This document shows, in pieces, positions 43,081-52,663 of a stretch of 64,000 nucleotides of DNA (positions within the stretch are counted from its first letter, which is position 1; the number at the start of each line of letters is the position of its first letter). Made by a program: the position numbers and the translations under genes. The notes below the pieces were generated by a model that was not told the origin of the DNA, ran no database searches, and saw only the letters and a program-made list of their open reading frames with translations. Source of the stretch: Castellaniella defragrans (lineage in GTDB: Bacteria > Pseudomonadota > Gammaproteobacteria > Burkholderiales > Burkholderiaceae_B); NCBI RefSeq assembly GCF_014203015.1, contig NZ_JACHIB010000017.1, positions 54,743 to 118,742 on the forward strand, in the 5' to 3' direction.

Positions 43081-43749
43081 TCACATCTTCTGGATCAGGT
43101 AGCTGTTCTCGAATCCGCGAACGGATCCCAGGACATTGAATCCATTGAAATATCCCCCCGCGCGCAGCAGATCGACCGCGGGCCCGACCTCCGGACTGTA
43201 CCGGACGTCCATGTAGTCGTCGAACACGATGAATCCCTGGGAAACCACGCTGGGGGAATACAGCAGAAAATCCAGCAGGACATTCCTGCCCTCATGCCCG
43301 CCATCGATATGCAGCAGCGCCACGCTGGGGGAAAGATCGTAGTACCGCTCCGCGCACAATTCGGAGAGGCCTCTCAGCACGACGGCATTCTGGAACAGCA
43401 GGTTCCTGTAATGGCTGAATTCCTCGTACTGCTTCGGCAATGCGAAGGGATCGATCCCGATGATTCTTCTTTCGTGATTGCACGCCTCGTTCATCAAGGA
43501 CAGCGATTTTCCCTTCCAGACCCCGATTTCGACGATATCGCCCGGCAGATCGGCGATCAGCGCGCACAGATAGGCCAGCAGCCTGACCTGGTCGTGGAAA
43601 GAAAGCTCCTTGCGTTCCATCGCCTGATCCTGCGGCAACAGCGCCTGGGCGTGCTGGAAGCCCTGGCCGAGCAGATCCCAGACCGTGGCGACCATTTCAT
43701 TCAATTGCGGATTTTCCAGGAGTTCGTACAGCTCTTTTCTGGTGATCAT
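43081..43749 (-). CDS. SAM-dependent methyltransferase (Methyltransf_24/TylF-like)
   Basis: A 222-residue class I methyltransferase. VEIGVWKGKSLSLMNEA (about 73-89) is the SAM-binding loop, followed by IIGIDPFALP; SVALLHIDGGHEG (about 145-157) and GFIVFDDYMD carry the metal-binding acids expected in this family. It probably methylates a sugar in the glycan made by this locus. It lies 25 bp upstream of the giant glycosyltransferase on the same strand and should be co-transcribed with it. Confidence 0.82.
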   Translation of the reverse strand: MITRKELYELLENPQLNEMVATVWDLLGQGFQHAQALLPQDQAMERKELSFHDQVRLLAYLCALIADLPGDIVEIGVWKGKSLSLMNEACNHERRIIGIDPFALPKQYEEFSHYRNLLFQNAVVLRGLSELCAERYYDLSPSVALLHIDGGHEGRNVLLDFLLYSPSVVSQGFIVFDDYMDVRYSPEVGPAVDLLRAGGYFNGFNVLGSVRGFENSYLIQKM

Positions 43750-43878
43750 TTTTGTCCCTGAACGATCGAAATGGCGCCTATATTTCCAGGAAATCCGGTG
43801 AATTCCCGATCGGCCGATAGAGTAAGATCGGTACGGTTTCCCACAGTGCTTACGCGGCCCATCCGGGCACAGGACGAC

Positions 43879-44997
43879 ATGATCTCACAGCGCCCCGTTT
43901 TCGTCACCGAGCCGCACCTGCCGCCTTTGCAGGAATTCATTCCCTACCTGGAAAAGATCTGGGCCAGCAAACGCCTGACCAACGGCGGCCCCTTTCACGA
44001 GCAACTGGAAAACGAACTGGCGGCCTACCTGGGCGTCCGCCACCTCAGCCTGTTCGCCAACGGAACCCTGGCGCTGGTCACCGCCCTGCAGGCCTTGCGC
44101 ATCGGCGGCGAAGTCATCACCACACCGTATACCTTCGCCGCCACCGCCCATTCGCTGCTGTGGAACAACATCAAACCCGTGTTCGTCGACATCGATCCGG
44201 ACACCTGCAACCTCGACCCGGAACGCATCGAGGAAGCCATCACCCCCGCCACCACGGCCATCCTGCCGGTGCATTGCTACGGCCTGCCCTGCGACGTCGA
44301 CCGCATCCAGCAGATCGCGGACGTCTACGGATTGAAGGTCATCTACGACGCGGCGCACGCATTCGGCGTCAAGAAAGACGGCGCGAGCATCCTGAACCAC
44401 GGCGATCTGGCCGTCCTGAGCTTCCATGCCACCAAGGTGCTCAACACCTTCGAGGGCGGCGCCATCGTCTGCCCGGACGCCAAGATCAAGCAGCGCATCG
44501 ACTACCTGAAGAACTTCGGCTTCGCGAACGAAGTCACGGTGGTGGCACCGGGCATCAACGGCAAGATGAACGAAGTCTGCGCGGCCATGGGGCTGCTGCA
44601 GCTCAAGCACATCGACCGGGCGCTGGAGATCCGCACGGCCATCCATCGGCGCTACCAGGAAGCCTTCAAGGACATCCCCACGCTGCGCATGCAGCAGGTT
44701 CCGGCCAACCTGGAATGGAACCACGCCTACTGCCCCCTGTTCGTGCATCCCGACCACCCCGTCGGCCGCGACGAACTGTACGCCCTGCTGAAGTCGCACC
44801 AGATCCACGCCCGGCGCTACTTCTATCCCCTGGTCAGCTCGTTCCCCATGTACCGCGGGCTGGCCAGCGCCGCCGCCGAACACCTGCCCAATGCCCATGC
44901 GCTGGCCGAACGGGTCATCTGCCTGCCCATCTATCCCACCCTTCAGACGGAAGACCAGGAGCGGCTGATCGGCATCATCCTGCAGACCGCCCGATGA
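43879..44997 (+). CDS. DegT/DnrJ/EryC1/StrS sugar aminotransferase
   Basis: A 372-residue PLP-dependent enzyme. ANGTLALVTALQALRIGGEVITTPYTFAATAHSLLW (about 60-95) is the cofactor phosphate region, HCYGLPCDV and DAAHAFG are family marks, and Lys186 in SFHATKVLNTFEGGA is the Schiff-base lysine. It transfers an amino group to a keto-sugar nucleotide or related compound, to make amino sugars for surface glycans. It heads a four-gene forward run, with a 4-bp overlap to the ATP-grasp gene. Confidence 0.93.
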   Translation: MISQRPVFVTEPHLPPLQEFIPYLEKIWASKRLTNGGPFHEQLENELAAYLGVRHLSLFANGTLALVTALQALRIGGEVITTPYTFAATAHSLLWNNIKPVFVDIDPDTCNLDPERIEEAITPATTAILPVHCYGLPCDVDRIQQIADVYGLKVIYDAAHAFGVKKDGASILNHGDLAVLSFHATKVLNTFEGGAIVCPDAKIKQRIDYLKNFGFANEVTVVAPGINGKMNEVCAAMGLLQLKHIDRALEIRTAIHRRYQEAFKDIPTLRMQQVPANLEWNHAYCPLFVHPDHPVGRDELYALLKSHQIHARRYFYPLVSSFPMYRGLASAAAEHLPNAHALAERVICLPIYPTLQTEDQERLIGIILQTAR

Positions 44998-46271
44998 GCA
45001 AACGCATCCTGGTCTTTCCCTGCGGCTCGGAAATCGGCCTGGAGATCCACCGGGCTCTGTGCTATTCCACCCATTTCGAGCTCATCGGCGCCTCCAGCGC
45101 GGACGATCACGGCCGCTTCGTCTACGACAATTACGTGGGCGGCCTGCCCTTTCACGACAGCCCGGATTTCGCGCCCCGCCTGGCCGAAATCATCCAGACG
45201 CATCGCATCGACGCCCTCTACCCGACGATGGACGCGGTGGCCGAAACGCTGCAGGATCTGGCGGAACGCCTGGGTGTGCGCGTCATCGGCAGCCCGGCGG
45301 CCGTCACCCGCATTTGCGCCTCCAAGACCCTCACCTACGACACACTGGACGGCCTGGTTCCGATTCCTGCGCGCTACCCCGACCTGGCGGCGGTCCCCGC
45401 CTATCCGGTCTTCATCAAGCCCGACCGGGGCTATGGATCGCGCCATGCCGCCCGCGCCGACGATGCCGCCGGCGCCGCCGCGCTGCTGGCCCGGCAGCCC
45501 GGCCGGGACATGCTGATCCTGGAATACTTGCCGGGACGCGAATGGACCGTCGACTGCTTCTCGGACCGCCACGGGGTGCTGCTGTTCCATGCGGTCCGGG
45601 GGCGCGACCGGATCAGCAACGGCATCAGCGTCCACACCTCGCCCAGCGCCGACTTCGCCGGACTGTTCACGGACTGGGCCTCGGCCATCAACGAAAAACT
45701 GCGGCCGCGCGGCGCCTGGTTCTTCCAGGCCAAGCTGGACGGCGCCGGCCAGCCCAAACTGCTGGAAGTGGCCGCCCGCTTCGCGGGATCGTCCGCCCTG
45801 CAGCGCGGCCTGGGGGTGAACCTGCCGCTGCTGAGCGCATTCGACGCCTTCGACTGGCCCGTCTCGGTCGCGGCCAACGACTACCCGATCGAACTGGACC
45901 GCGCCCTGGAAAACCGCTTCCGCATCCAGCTCGACTACCGGCACGTGTACGTCGACCTGGACGACTGCCTGCTCGTCAGGGGACGGCTCAACACGGCGCT
46001 GATCGCCTTCCTGTACAAGGCCATCGACGGGGGCTGCACGATCACGCTGCTGACGCGGCATGCGGACGATCCGCGCGAGACCTTGCGCCGCGTCCGTCTG
46101 GGAGCGATCTTTGACCGCATCATCCACATCACCGACGGCAGTCCCAAGTCGACTCATATCGATCTGCTGCCGGCCATTTTCATCGATGATTCGTTTCGCG
46201 AAAGAGACGCGGTGGCCCGGCACCTGGGCATCCCTGTTTTCGCCCCGGACATGATCGAAGCCCTGTTCTGA
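44994..46271 (+). CDS. ATP-grasp ligase fused to a HAD-like domain
   Basis: A 425-residue protein. The N-terminal part (about 1-300) is a carbamoyl-phosphate-synthase-like ATP-grasp enzyme: VFIKPDRGYGSRHAARADD, MLILEYLPGREWTVDCFSD and the metal site KLLEVAARFAGSS. The C-terminal part (about 318-425) reads like a HAD fold: VDLDDCLL at 320-327, TLLTRHADDP for the second motif, and FIDDSFRERDAV at the end. The fusion suggests a ligase that joins an amino or carboxyl group and a phosphatase acting on a product. It is coupled to the DegT gene and is followed by tagD, so it may make an amidated or phosphorylated glycan substituent. Confidence 0.8.
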   Translation: MSKRILVFPCGSEIGLEIHRALCYSTHFELIGASSADDHGRFVYDNYVGGLPFHDSPDFAPRLAEIIQTHRIDALYPTMDAVAETLQDLAERLGVRVIGSPAAVTRICASKTLTYDTLDGLVPIPARYPDLAAVPAYPVFIKPDRGYGSRHAARADDAAGAAALLARQPGRDMLILEYLPGREWTVDCFSDRHGVLLFHAVRGRDRISNGISVHTSPSADFAGLFTDWASAINEKLRPRGAWFFQAKLDGAGQPKLLEVAARFAGSSALQRGLGVNLPLLSAFDAFDWPVSVAANDYPIELDRALENRFRIQLDYRHVYVDLDDCLLVRGRLNTALIAFLYKAIDGGCTITLLTRHADDPRETLRRVRLGAIFDRIIHITDGSPKSTHIDLLPAIFIDDSFRERDAVARHLGIPVFAPDMIEALF

Positions 46272-46288
46272 GAAGTCCCGAACCCGCC

Positions 46289-46747
46289 ATGAAAACCGTC
46301 CTGACCTACGGCACCTTCGACCTGTTCCACATCGGCCATCTGCGTCTGCTGCAACGCCTGAGCGCCCTCGGAGACCGCCTGGTTGTCGGAGTCTCCACCG
46401 ACGAATTCAACCATATCAAGGGCAAGAAGACCGTGGTCCCGTTCTCCGACCGGATCGAGATCATCCGGGCGCTGCGATGCGTCGATCTCGCCATTCCGGA
46501 AACGTGCTGGGAGCAGAAGGCCGAGGACATCAAAACGCATGGGGTAGCGGTCTTCGGCATGGGCAGTGACTGGGAAGGCCGCTTCGACGAGTTGAAGGCC
46601 TACTGCGAAGTCGTCTACCTGCCACGCACCGAAGGCATTTCCAGCACACACATCCGAAAAACGCTGAAGATCCTGGACCAGACGCATATCGGGGAGCTCA
46701 AGCAGGCACTCGACCTGATTTCCTCCATCATCGACCGCTTCGACTGA
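46289..46747 (+). CDS. tagD: Glycerol-3-phosphate cytidylyltransferase TagD
   Basis: A 152-residue enzyme making CDP-glycerol from CTP and glycerol-3-phosphate. The HxGH motif is in GTFDLFHIGHLRLLQRL (about 8-24), and EGISSTHIRK (about 115-125) is the second nucleotide-binding motif. VVGVSTDEFNHIKGKK and the DWEGRFDEL stretch match TagD/TarD closely. The last 25 residues are an extra helix. Its product is used by the transferase encoded next, so the glycan of this locus probably carries glycerol-phosphate. Confidence 0.93.
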   Translation: MKTVLTYGTFDLFHIGHLRLLQRLSALGDRLVVGVSTDEFNHIKGKKTVVPFSDRIEIIRALRCVDLAIPETCWEQKAEDIKTHGVAVFGMGSDWEGRFDELKAYCEVVYLPRTEGISSTHIRKTLKILDQTHIGELKQALDLISSIIDRFD

Positions 46748-46763
46748 ACGAGTCTCCCGTCCC

Positions 46764-48026
46764 ATGATGCGGCTTCTATTCCCCCTGTTCCATCCGCTGT
46801 GGCGGCTGGTCGATTTCATGACCCCCAAAAGGGCGGATCACTGGGCCTTTGCGACGCACCACCTGCATACGAACCGTTTCATCGAGAATCAACGCGCGAT
46901 GTTCGAGGCGGTCAAAAGGGACCCCGCCATCCGCAAGATCGTTTTCTACCGTGGTCAGACGCCCGACCTCCAGATAGAGGATGCCGTCCGGTACGAGGTC
47001 GTCAGGCATGGCAGCTTGCGAGGGTTGCTGTTGCTCGCGCGCTGCAAAGTCGTTTTCCTGACGCATTCGGTGTCCATGGACTACTCGCTTCGCTGGGAAG
47101 GCGGGCGATTCAGCATCCTGAAGCTGGCCATGGGCGCACGGCTGGTCGTCAATCTGTGGCACGGAATCCCCCTGAAGCGGCTGCTCTATGCGGCCAACGA
47201 AGCCACGTCCCGCCATACCGACCGGATGAAGTACCGGGTGGAGGAGAGGCGGGGCTATGCGGGGCTGATCGCTTCGTCCGACATCGACAGCTATGCCATG
47301 GCGGCCATGTTCTATCCCTTGAACTATCGTCAGATCTGGAGCACAGGCCTTCCGCGCAATGATTTTCTGACCCAGGCGGAAGAGCGGCTGCCCCGCTATA
47401 TCCGTGATTCCCTGCAACTCATCCGCCGGAAGCGTCAGGCGCGCAAGCTGGTGCTTTATGCCCCAACCTACCGCCAGACGGCCGTCAGTGAGAGCGCGTG
47501 CTATTACCAGTTTTCGGACGATGAAATCGGCCGCCTGAAGTCCCTCCTGCGCGCGCGAGGCGCCGTCCTGGGATACCGGCCGCATTACTTCAGAAACAGC
47601 ACGCTCTATTTCAACCTGGACCGCTACATCGACGACGAGCTGATATTCGACATGTCGCAAGACGCGATACCGGAATTCTCCGCTCTTGCCAGGGAATGTG
47701 ATCTTCTGGTCACGGACTACTCCAGCGTCTATATCGAAGCGCTCTATCTTGACAAGCCCATCATCTGTTTCGGCTATGACATCGAGCACTACAAGGCTCA
47801 CGAGGATGGATTGCTCTACGACATGGCGCTGGCATTCCCCGGTCCCATTGCGCAGGACTTCGACACCTTGATCCAGCGCATGGACGAGGCGTTGGGCCAT
47901 GACGGCGAGCCCTCCCATCGGCAGCAACGGACCACCGCAAGAAGGATATTCTTCAAGTACAACGACTCGATGAACTCGGAAAGAGTCAGGCAGGAAATAC
48001 TGAAGCGCCTAGAAAACCAGGCGTGA
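46764..48026 (+). CDS. CDP-glycerol glycerophosphotransferase family protein (TagB/TagF-like)
   Basis: A 420-residue transferase of the Glyphos_transf family, otherwise known from teichoic acid synthesis. LWHGIPLKRLLYA (about 130) and LVTDYSSVYIEALYLDKPIICFGYDIEHYK (about 310-340) are the diagnostic motifs. It probably moves glycerol-phosphate from CDP-glycerol onto a glycan. The N-terminal 30 residues are mildly hydrophobic and might associate with the membrane. It lies 16 bp after tagD. It is convergent with the first GT2 gene, with a 4-bp gap between their stops. Confidence 0.88.
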   Translation: MMRLLFPLFHPLWRLVDFMTPKRADHWAFATHHLHTNRFIENQRAMFEAVKRDPAIRKIVFYRGQTPDLQIEDAVRYEVVRHGSLRGLLLLARCKVVFLTHSVSMDYSLRWEGGRFSILKLAMGARLVVNLWHGIPLKRLLYAANEATSRHTDRMKYRVEERRGYAGLIASSDIDSYAMAAMFYPLNYRQIWSTGLPRNDFLTQAEERLPRYIRDSLQLIRRKRQARKLVLYAPTYRQTAVSESACYYQFSDDEIGRLKSLLRARGAVLGYRPHYFRNSTLYFNLDRYIDDELIFDMSQDAIPEFSALARECDLLVTDYSSVYIEALYLDKPIICFGYDIEHYKAHEDGLLYDMALAFPGPIAQDFDTLIQRMDEALGHDGEPSHRQQRTTARRIFFKYNDSMNSERVRQEILKRLENQA

Positions 48027-48030
48027 AACA

Positions 48031-49056
48031 TCATTTTTGTGCTCTGCTCCGCAGCCTGTACGCCAACCCCTTCAGGCGATGCACCCTGAGCGCCCATCCG
48101 GCCACCAGGGAATATATTCTGCTGTTTCCGGTGGCGGCCGCCAGCAGCAGCGGATCGGGTCCCCACAGGCGCAGCATGCGGCGAAAGTCCTTCAACAGTG
48201 CCGATATTTCTTTCAGGTAATCCCCTTCCCTCGCCTTCGGGATGCGCGATCCGGTATTGATGACACCGAACAAGGTGGATCGTATGTAGCCATAGATCTT
48301 CGCCCCGTACCACCGTCGATAATCGGCTCGGTCCTTCAGCAAAGACTCGACGCAGCGGCATTCGCGGATGATGTTGAAATGACCGTCATGGGTCGTATGC
48401 AGGCTGGACCGGGGGTGCCTCCTGTAGTTATGTAAGACATCAGGTATGAAATAGAAGGTGCCGGCCTCGACCGCCGCGCGGATGCTCCACACCATGTCTT
48501 CGTAGAAGGTCTGACGGGGGAACAACAGCCCATGATCCCTGATGAAGCCCATTCTGTAGGCTTTGTTCCAGGGAACATGCAGATTCCTGATGGCGCCTTT
48601 CCTGACGGCCGGATCCGTCAGATCCACCCACCGATCGCCCAGATCGACATACCGGTTGGGAACATTGGGGATTTTCCTGCCATCCGGCCACACCTGCTGA
48701 TGATTGAACATCAGGACATCCGGTTCCCATTCCTTCAGGCGGCTCACGATCGTCGGGATGGCTTGCGGCTCGAACCAGTCATCGCCGTCGAGAAACATGC
48801 AATATTCCCCGGAGGCATGTGCCAGCCCGATGTTTCTTGCCTCCCCGGGACCCAGGTTTTCGTGGTTCTCGACGACCCTGAACGCCGATCCGCATCCCGC
48901 TGCCATGCGATGGATCAGTTCCAGACTCCGGTCCGTCGAGCCATTGTCGACCACGATGATCTCGTGGTCCGCCCCGGCCAGGCACAGACAGCTCGACACC
49001 GCCTGCTCGATGTAGCGCTCGCCATTGAAAGAAACGATGATGATAGACAGCAGCAT
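48031..49056 (-). CDS. GT2 glycosyltransferase (tandem paralogue A)
   Basis: A 341-residue family 2 glycosyltransferase. LLSIIIVSFNGERYIEQAVSSCL, VVDNGSTDRS, and FLDGDDWFEP (about 92-101) with the metal-binding DxD are clear. It is about 60% identical by eye to the next gene throughout (shared MFNHQ, GRKIPNVPNRYVDL, RKGAIRNLH, WNKAYRMGF), so the pair is a tandem duplication with likely changed specificity. There is no membrane segment. It is probably transcribed with the neighbouring glycosyltransferases in the same direction. Confidence 0.9.
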   Translation of the reverse strand: MLLSIIIVSFNGERYIEQAVSSCLCLAGADHEIIVVDNGSTDRSLELIHRMAAGCGSAFRVVENHENLGPGEARNIGLAHASGEYCMFLDGDDWFEPQAIPTIVSRLKEWEPDVLMFNHQQVWPDGRKIPNVPNRYVDLGDRWVDLTDPAVRKGAIRNLHVPWNKAYRMGFIRDHGLLFPRQTFYEDMVWSIRAAVEAGTFYFIPDVLHNYRRHPRSSLHTTHDGHFNIIRECRCVESLLKDRADYRRWYGAKIYGYIRSTLFGVINTGSRIPKAREGDYLKEISALLKDFRRMLRLWGPDPLLLAAATGNSRIYSLVAGWALRVHRLKGLAYRLRSRAQK

Positions 49057-49112
49057 TGCAGCAATATACCCATCCGGAACGAAGCCGGTCTTCCGCCCGC
49101 TGGAACGCCGCG

Positions 49113-50141
49113 CTACGGCCGGACGAACTTCATTTTAAAATCGAACGCGATCTTCCCCATCCGTTTCATCCGGGCCGCCCACGCCGCCGCGCGGAAATAG
49201 ACACCCCGGCGCCCCGTCATGGCGGCATAGAACAACAGATCGGGCTTCCATATCCCCAGCAAGGACCGGAATTCCCTCAGGAGGACCACCATGTCCCGGA
49301 GATAGGCCTCTTCCCTGGACTCCGGGATGCGGTATCTGGTATTGATCACGCCATACAGCGCCGATTGCGCATATCCATACAACGGCATGCCATACCAGCG
49401 GCGGTAATCATCATGCTCGCCCAGGAAGTCCTTGAGACGCCGGCACTCGTGGATCACCGCGAAATGGCCTTCGTTCCTGGTGTTGATGCTCGACTGCGGA
49501 TGCTGCCTGTAGTTGTAGACGATGTCCGGCATGAAATGGAAGGAGCCCGCGCACACCATCGCCTTGATGCTCCACAGCAGGTCCTCATGATAGACGAGCC
49601 TGGGGAATTCGAGCCCGTGCTTTTCCACGAACCGCCTGCCATAGGCCTTGTTCCATGAGATGTGCAGGTTCCGGATGGCCCCCTTCCTGACGTCCGGATC
49701 GCTCAGGTCCGCGGCCTCGTCGCGCAGATCGACATACCGGTTCGGGATGTTCGGTATCCTTCTGCCATCCGCCAGGGCGCGCTGATGATTGAACATCAGC
49801 AGATCGGGGCGCCACTGGCGCAGGCGATCCATCACCCGCCGGATCGCTCCGGGCTCGAACCAGTCGTCGCCATCCAGGAACATGAAGTAGTCGCCGGACG
49901 CCTGGCGCATGCCGATGTTGCGCGCTTCCCCGGGCCCCACGTTCTCGTCGTTCGAGACGAGCCTGAGCGGCCATCCCCGCCCGTCCATCAATTCATGGAC
50001 GACCTCGCCCGTGCGATCCGTCGACCGGTTGTGGACGACGAGCACCTCGCAATCGGGGTCATCGAAGCACGCGCAACTGGCGATCGCCTGCTCGATGTAG
50101 TCCTCGTTGTTGTATGCGACGACGATTATGGACAATAGCAT
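49113..50141 (-). CDS. GT2 glycosyltransferase (tandem paralogue B)
   Basis: A 342-residue GT2 enzyme with LLSIIVVAYNNEDYIEQAIASCA, VVHNRSTDRT and FMFLDGDDWFEPGAIRRV. The start MLLSIIVV matches that of paralogue A, which fixes the ATG at 50141. Compared with A, the acceptor-side residues (last 120) vary most. It is separated from A by 56 bp and lies downstream of the gene at 50228. Confidence 0.9.
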   Translation of the reverse strand: MLLSIIVVAYNNEDYIEQAIASCACFDDPDCEVLVVHNRSTDRTGEVVHELMDGRGWPLRLVSNDENVGPGEARNIGMRQASGDYFMFLDGDDWFEPGAIRRVMDRLRQWRPDLLMFNHQRALADGRRIPNIPNRYVDLRDEAADLSDPDVRKGAIRNLHISWNKAYGRRFVEKHGLEFPRLVYHEDLLWSIKAMVCAGSFHFMPDIVYNYRQHPQSSINTRNEGHFAVIHECRRLKDFLGEHDDYRRWYGMPLYGYAQSALYGVINTRYRIPESREEAYLRDMVVLLREFRSLLGIWKPDLLFYAAMTGRRGVYFRAAAWAARMKRMGKIAFDFKMKFVRP

Positions 50142-50227
50142 TGCGGTAGCATCCTCGTGTGGCTGCGCGCCGGATGGTCGAAAAAATCGGGATGCCCGAT
50201 GAGGAGAGCCTGGGCCTGCATGCCGGA

Positions 50228-51094
50228 TCAGGAGCGGTTCATCCAATATTCCCTGTCATCCTGGGCATGCAGGGACTGGAGGGTATAACGATCCGCCAGA
50301 ATGCCGATGACCAGGCTTTCGAGATGGCGCAGGATCCTGGCATCGCCGCGATACAGTTTCTGCAGATCGTCCAGGTAGTAGATCACGAGATCGTGGATCG
50401 TCAATACATCCCGGCTGCCCGTGATCCTTTGCGAATAGTCCACGGTACGGGCCTCGTCGAAGTATCTGCGAAAATAGATTTCATCCTCCAAGTAGCGCAC
50501 TCCGCCATGCCAGAGAAGGCGACTCAGCATCACGTGATCCAGGCCTCTGACGTGCCTGAACTCCAGGTCGTCGAGGCAGTATCGCCGAAAGACGGAGTAA
50601 AACATCGTGCAGTTGGTCAGCAGTCTGACTGACTGCATATACCTTTCCACGCGCCTGCGGCTGAAATCGTAGATGGCGTCCGGCATGGGCACGGGCTCCG
50701 ATTCGCCGACGAAACGGAATGGCCGGCCTGCTGCCAGGGCAACGCCGGGGTCTTCATCCAGACACCGCACGGATTTTTCCAACAGCGCAGGGGATATATG
50801 ATCGTGCGCACCGAGCCACATGAAATACTCGCTCATGGAATTCCTGAGCAGGAACTCAGTGTTTTTCGCCGCGCCAATATTTTCCGCGTGCCGATACAGC
50901 ACGAACCGCTCGTCGCCGGCGCAACGATCCTGGATCAGATCCCAGCTGCCATCCGATGAGTGATTGTCGCAAACCAGATACTTCACTTCACCATAGGTCT
51001 GTGCTTTCAGGGAATCCAGCATCCGGTCCAGGTATCCCGCCTCGTTGTATACGGGAACCCCCACGCAAAGTTTGCAGGCTCGATCGACTAGCAT
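50228..51094 (-). CDS. GT2 glycosyltransferase
   Basis: A 288-residue GT2 enzyme. LCVGVPVYNEAGYLDRMLDSLKAQ (about 9-32) and YLVCDNHSSDGS (about 40) are the nucleotide-sugar site, and FMWLGAHDHISPAL (about 92-105) replaces the usual DxD with AHDH, a variant also seen in some rhamnosyltransferase-like members. The ATG at 51094 was chosen; an upstream TTG could add six residues. It follows the 495-residue GT gene by about 50 bp, on the same strand. Confidence 0.85.
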   Translation of the reverse strand: MLVDRACKLCVGVPVYNEAGYLDRMLDSLKAQTYGEVKYLVCDNHSSDGSWDLIQDRCAGDERFVLYRHAENIGAAKNTEFLLRNSMSEYFMWLGAHDHISPALLEKSVRCLDEDPGVALAAGRPFRFVGESEPVPMPDAIYDFSRRRVERYMQSVRLLTNCTMFYSVFRRYCLDDLEFRHVRGLDHVMLSRLLWHGGVRYLEDEIYFRRYFDEARTVDYSQRITGSRDVLTIHDLVIYYLDDLQKLYRGDARILRHLESLVIGILADRYTLQSLHAQDDREYWMNRS

Positions 51095-51145
51095 GCGCCC
51101 CCCCACTGACAAAATACGTCACTCATCTTCAACTCCATCATGCGT

Positions 51146-52633
51146 TCACTTTGACACCAGACCCGATTCCAGCAACGCGCGTCTGGCCTGGATGGCATCG
51201 ACCCGCATTTCCTCCGGCGCATCAAAGGGGCGGCCATCGATCCAGAACAAAGGATCCTGACCCTCCGGCATTCGGCCGTTGCGCAGGCAACCGATGTGCC
51301 AGGCATTGAAAGACTCGGTATACGCCAAGCGCGAAGGCGGAAAGCGTCCTCCCCGGAAGCCGACGTCGTCCTGGGTAGTCGTCAGCGTCCCCTTGCGATA
51401 GGAAAGCAGAGAAAGCGGCTCACGGACCTGCAGGATCGACTGCGGACCGTAGACAAGCCGCAGCCGCCAGAAGAACTCGGCATCGGCGCCCATGCGCACT
51501 CCGCAGTCCCAGGCGCCGGTTTCCCGCAACACCCTGGCCCTCCGGAACAACAGGGAAGAATAGTTGAAGTGGACCGGGTCGGCGTGGCTGCTGGTATTGA
51601 TCGAGCCATCATCATGAATACGCACGGCGCAGGACGTCGTGGCGATCAGATTTTCGTCGCGCAGCAGGGGCGCCATCTGGAATTCGAGCTTGAGGGGGTG
51701 TGACCAGTCATCCGAATCGAGACATGTCACGAATTCACCACGCGCATGACTCAAGCCGATGCTTTTAGCCAGATAAGTGCCGACATTGTGCCGCAACCGC
51801 ACCATGCGCACGCGAGGATCCCGATCAGCCCATGCCTGTATCAAATCAGGTGTATCGTCGCCGCTGGCATCATCCACGACGATGACCTCCAGATCCTCGT
51901 AAGTCTGGCGCAGTGCGGACTCGATCGCAGCGGAAAGCCGGGTTCCCGCGTTGAAAGATGTCATCAAGACGGTGACGAGCGGTCCATGCCTGCCGGGCAG
52001 CGCGGCCGGGACCGCGACATTGCAAGGATTGAGCGGCAAAGAGGCATCCAGCGGTGCCAGGGGGGGCATGCCATAGGCGCCCAGCACGCGGCTGAGCAGA
52101 TCGGCCTGCTGCGCCGGAGGGACGACGTCCAGCGCCATCCGATACAGGTAAAGCTCGGGATATCGGCCGGCCAGTCCCTCATCCAATGCCGCTTCCAACA
52201 CGGCCCTGGCCTGGTCCATGCACCCCGCCCGCTGCAGCAGCAGTATGCGCAACGTCGGCGGCAGTTCGTGCAGCGAATCCCCGGCCAGAGCGAGAGATTC
52301 GCGAGGTAGATAAAACGAGAGGTGCTTGGCGATGGAGAGTCGCAGCGTCTTCGGAACATCGTCCCAGGGAACCGACGCCAGCAGTTCCATGACTCGCGCG
52401 TCCTGACCGCAGGCAGCCATCGAAATCACGGACGGCAGCAGATGACGCCCGATGTACTGTGGATCGGCGGACCGCAGCGGCAACGCGGCGACCGTCGCGT
52501 ACATGCCCAGTCTGAAATAGGCCCAGGGTTGCCAGATGCCTGTTTCGTCGGTCGGTCCGGATCGGGTCAGCGCCAGCGCGCGCGCGAACTCATCACGATC
52601 CGCATAGTTTTGGGCACGAAGCGTCCCGGACAT
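51146..52633 (-). CDS. GT2 glycosyltransferase with helical N-terminal domain
   Basis: A 495-residue protein. The N-terminal half (1-210) is helical and repeat-like (LLASVPWDDVPKTLRLSIAKHL, LLLQRAGCMDQARAVLEAAL), resembling TPR-type units. The C-terminal half is a GT2 domain: VTVLMTSFNAGTRLSAAIESALRQ, VVDDASGDDT, and CLDSDDWSHPLKLEFQ (about 312-328) with the DxD. HADPVHFNYSSLLFRRARVL is the acceptor-side region. A similar helical-plus-GT design is seen in the GT beside the divergent flagellin. Confidence 0.85.
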   Translation of the reverse strand: MSGTLRAQNYADRDEFARALALTRSGPTDETGIWQPWAYFRLGMYATVAALPLRSADPQYIGRHLLPSVISMAACGQDARVMELLASVPWDDVPKTLRLSIAKHLSFYLPRESLALAGDSLHELPPTLRILLLQRAGCMDQARAVLEAALDEGLAGRYPELYLYRMALDVVPPAQQADLLSRVLGAYGMPPLAPLDASLPLNPCNVAVPAALPGRHGPLVTVLMTSFNAGTRLSAAIESALRQTYEDLEVIVVDDASGDDTPDLIQAWADRDPRVRMVRLRHNVGTYLAKSIGLSHARGEFVTCLDSDDWSHPLKLEFQMAPLLRDENLIATTSCAVRIHDDGSINTSSHADPVHFNYSSLLFRRARVLRETGAWDCGVRMGADAEFFWRLRLVYGPQSILQVREPLSLLSYRKGTLTTTQDDVGFRGGRFPPSRLAYTESFNAWHIGCLRNGRMPEGQDPLFWIDGRPFDAPEEMRVDAIQARRALLESGLVSK

Positions 52634-52663
52634 GTGTCACCCTCAAGATCAAGATACTCAGTT

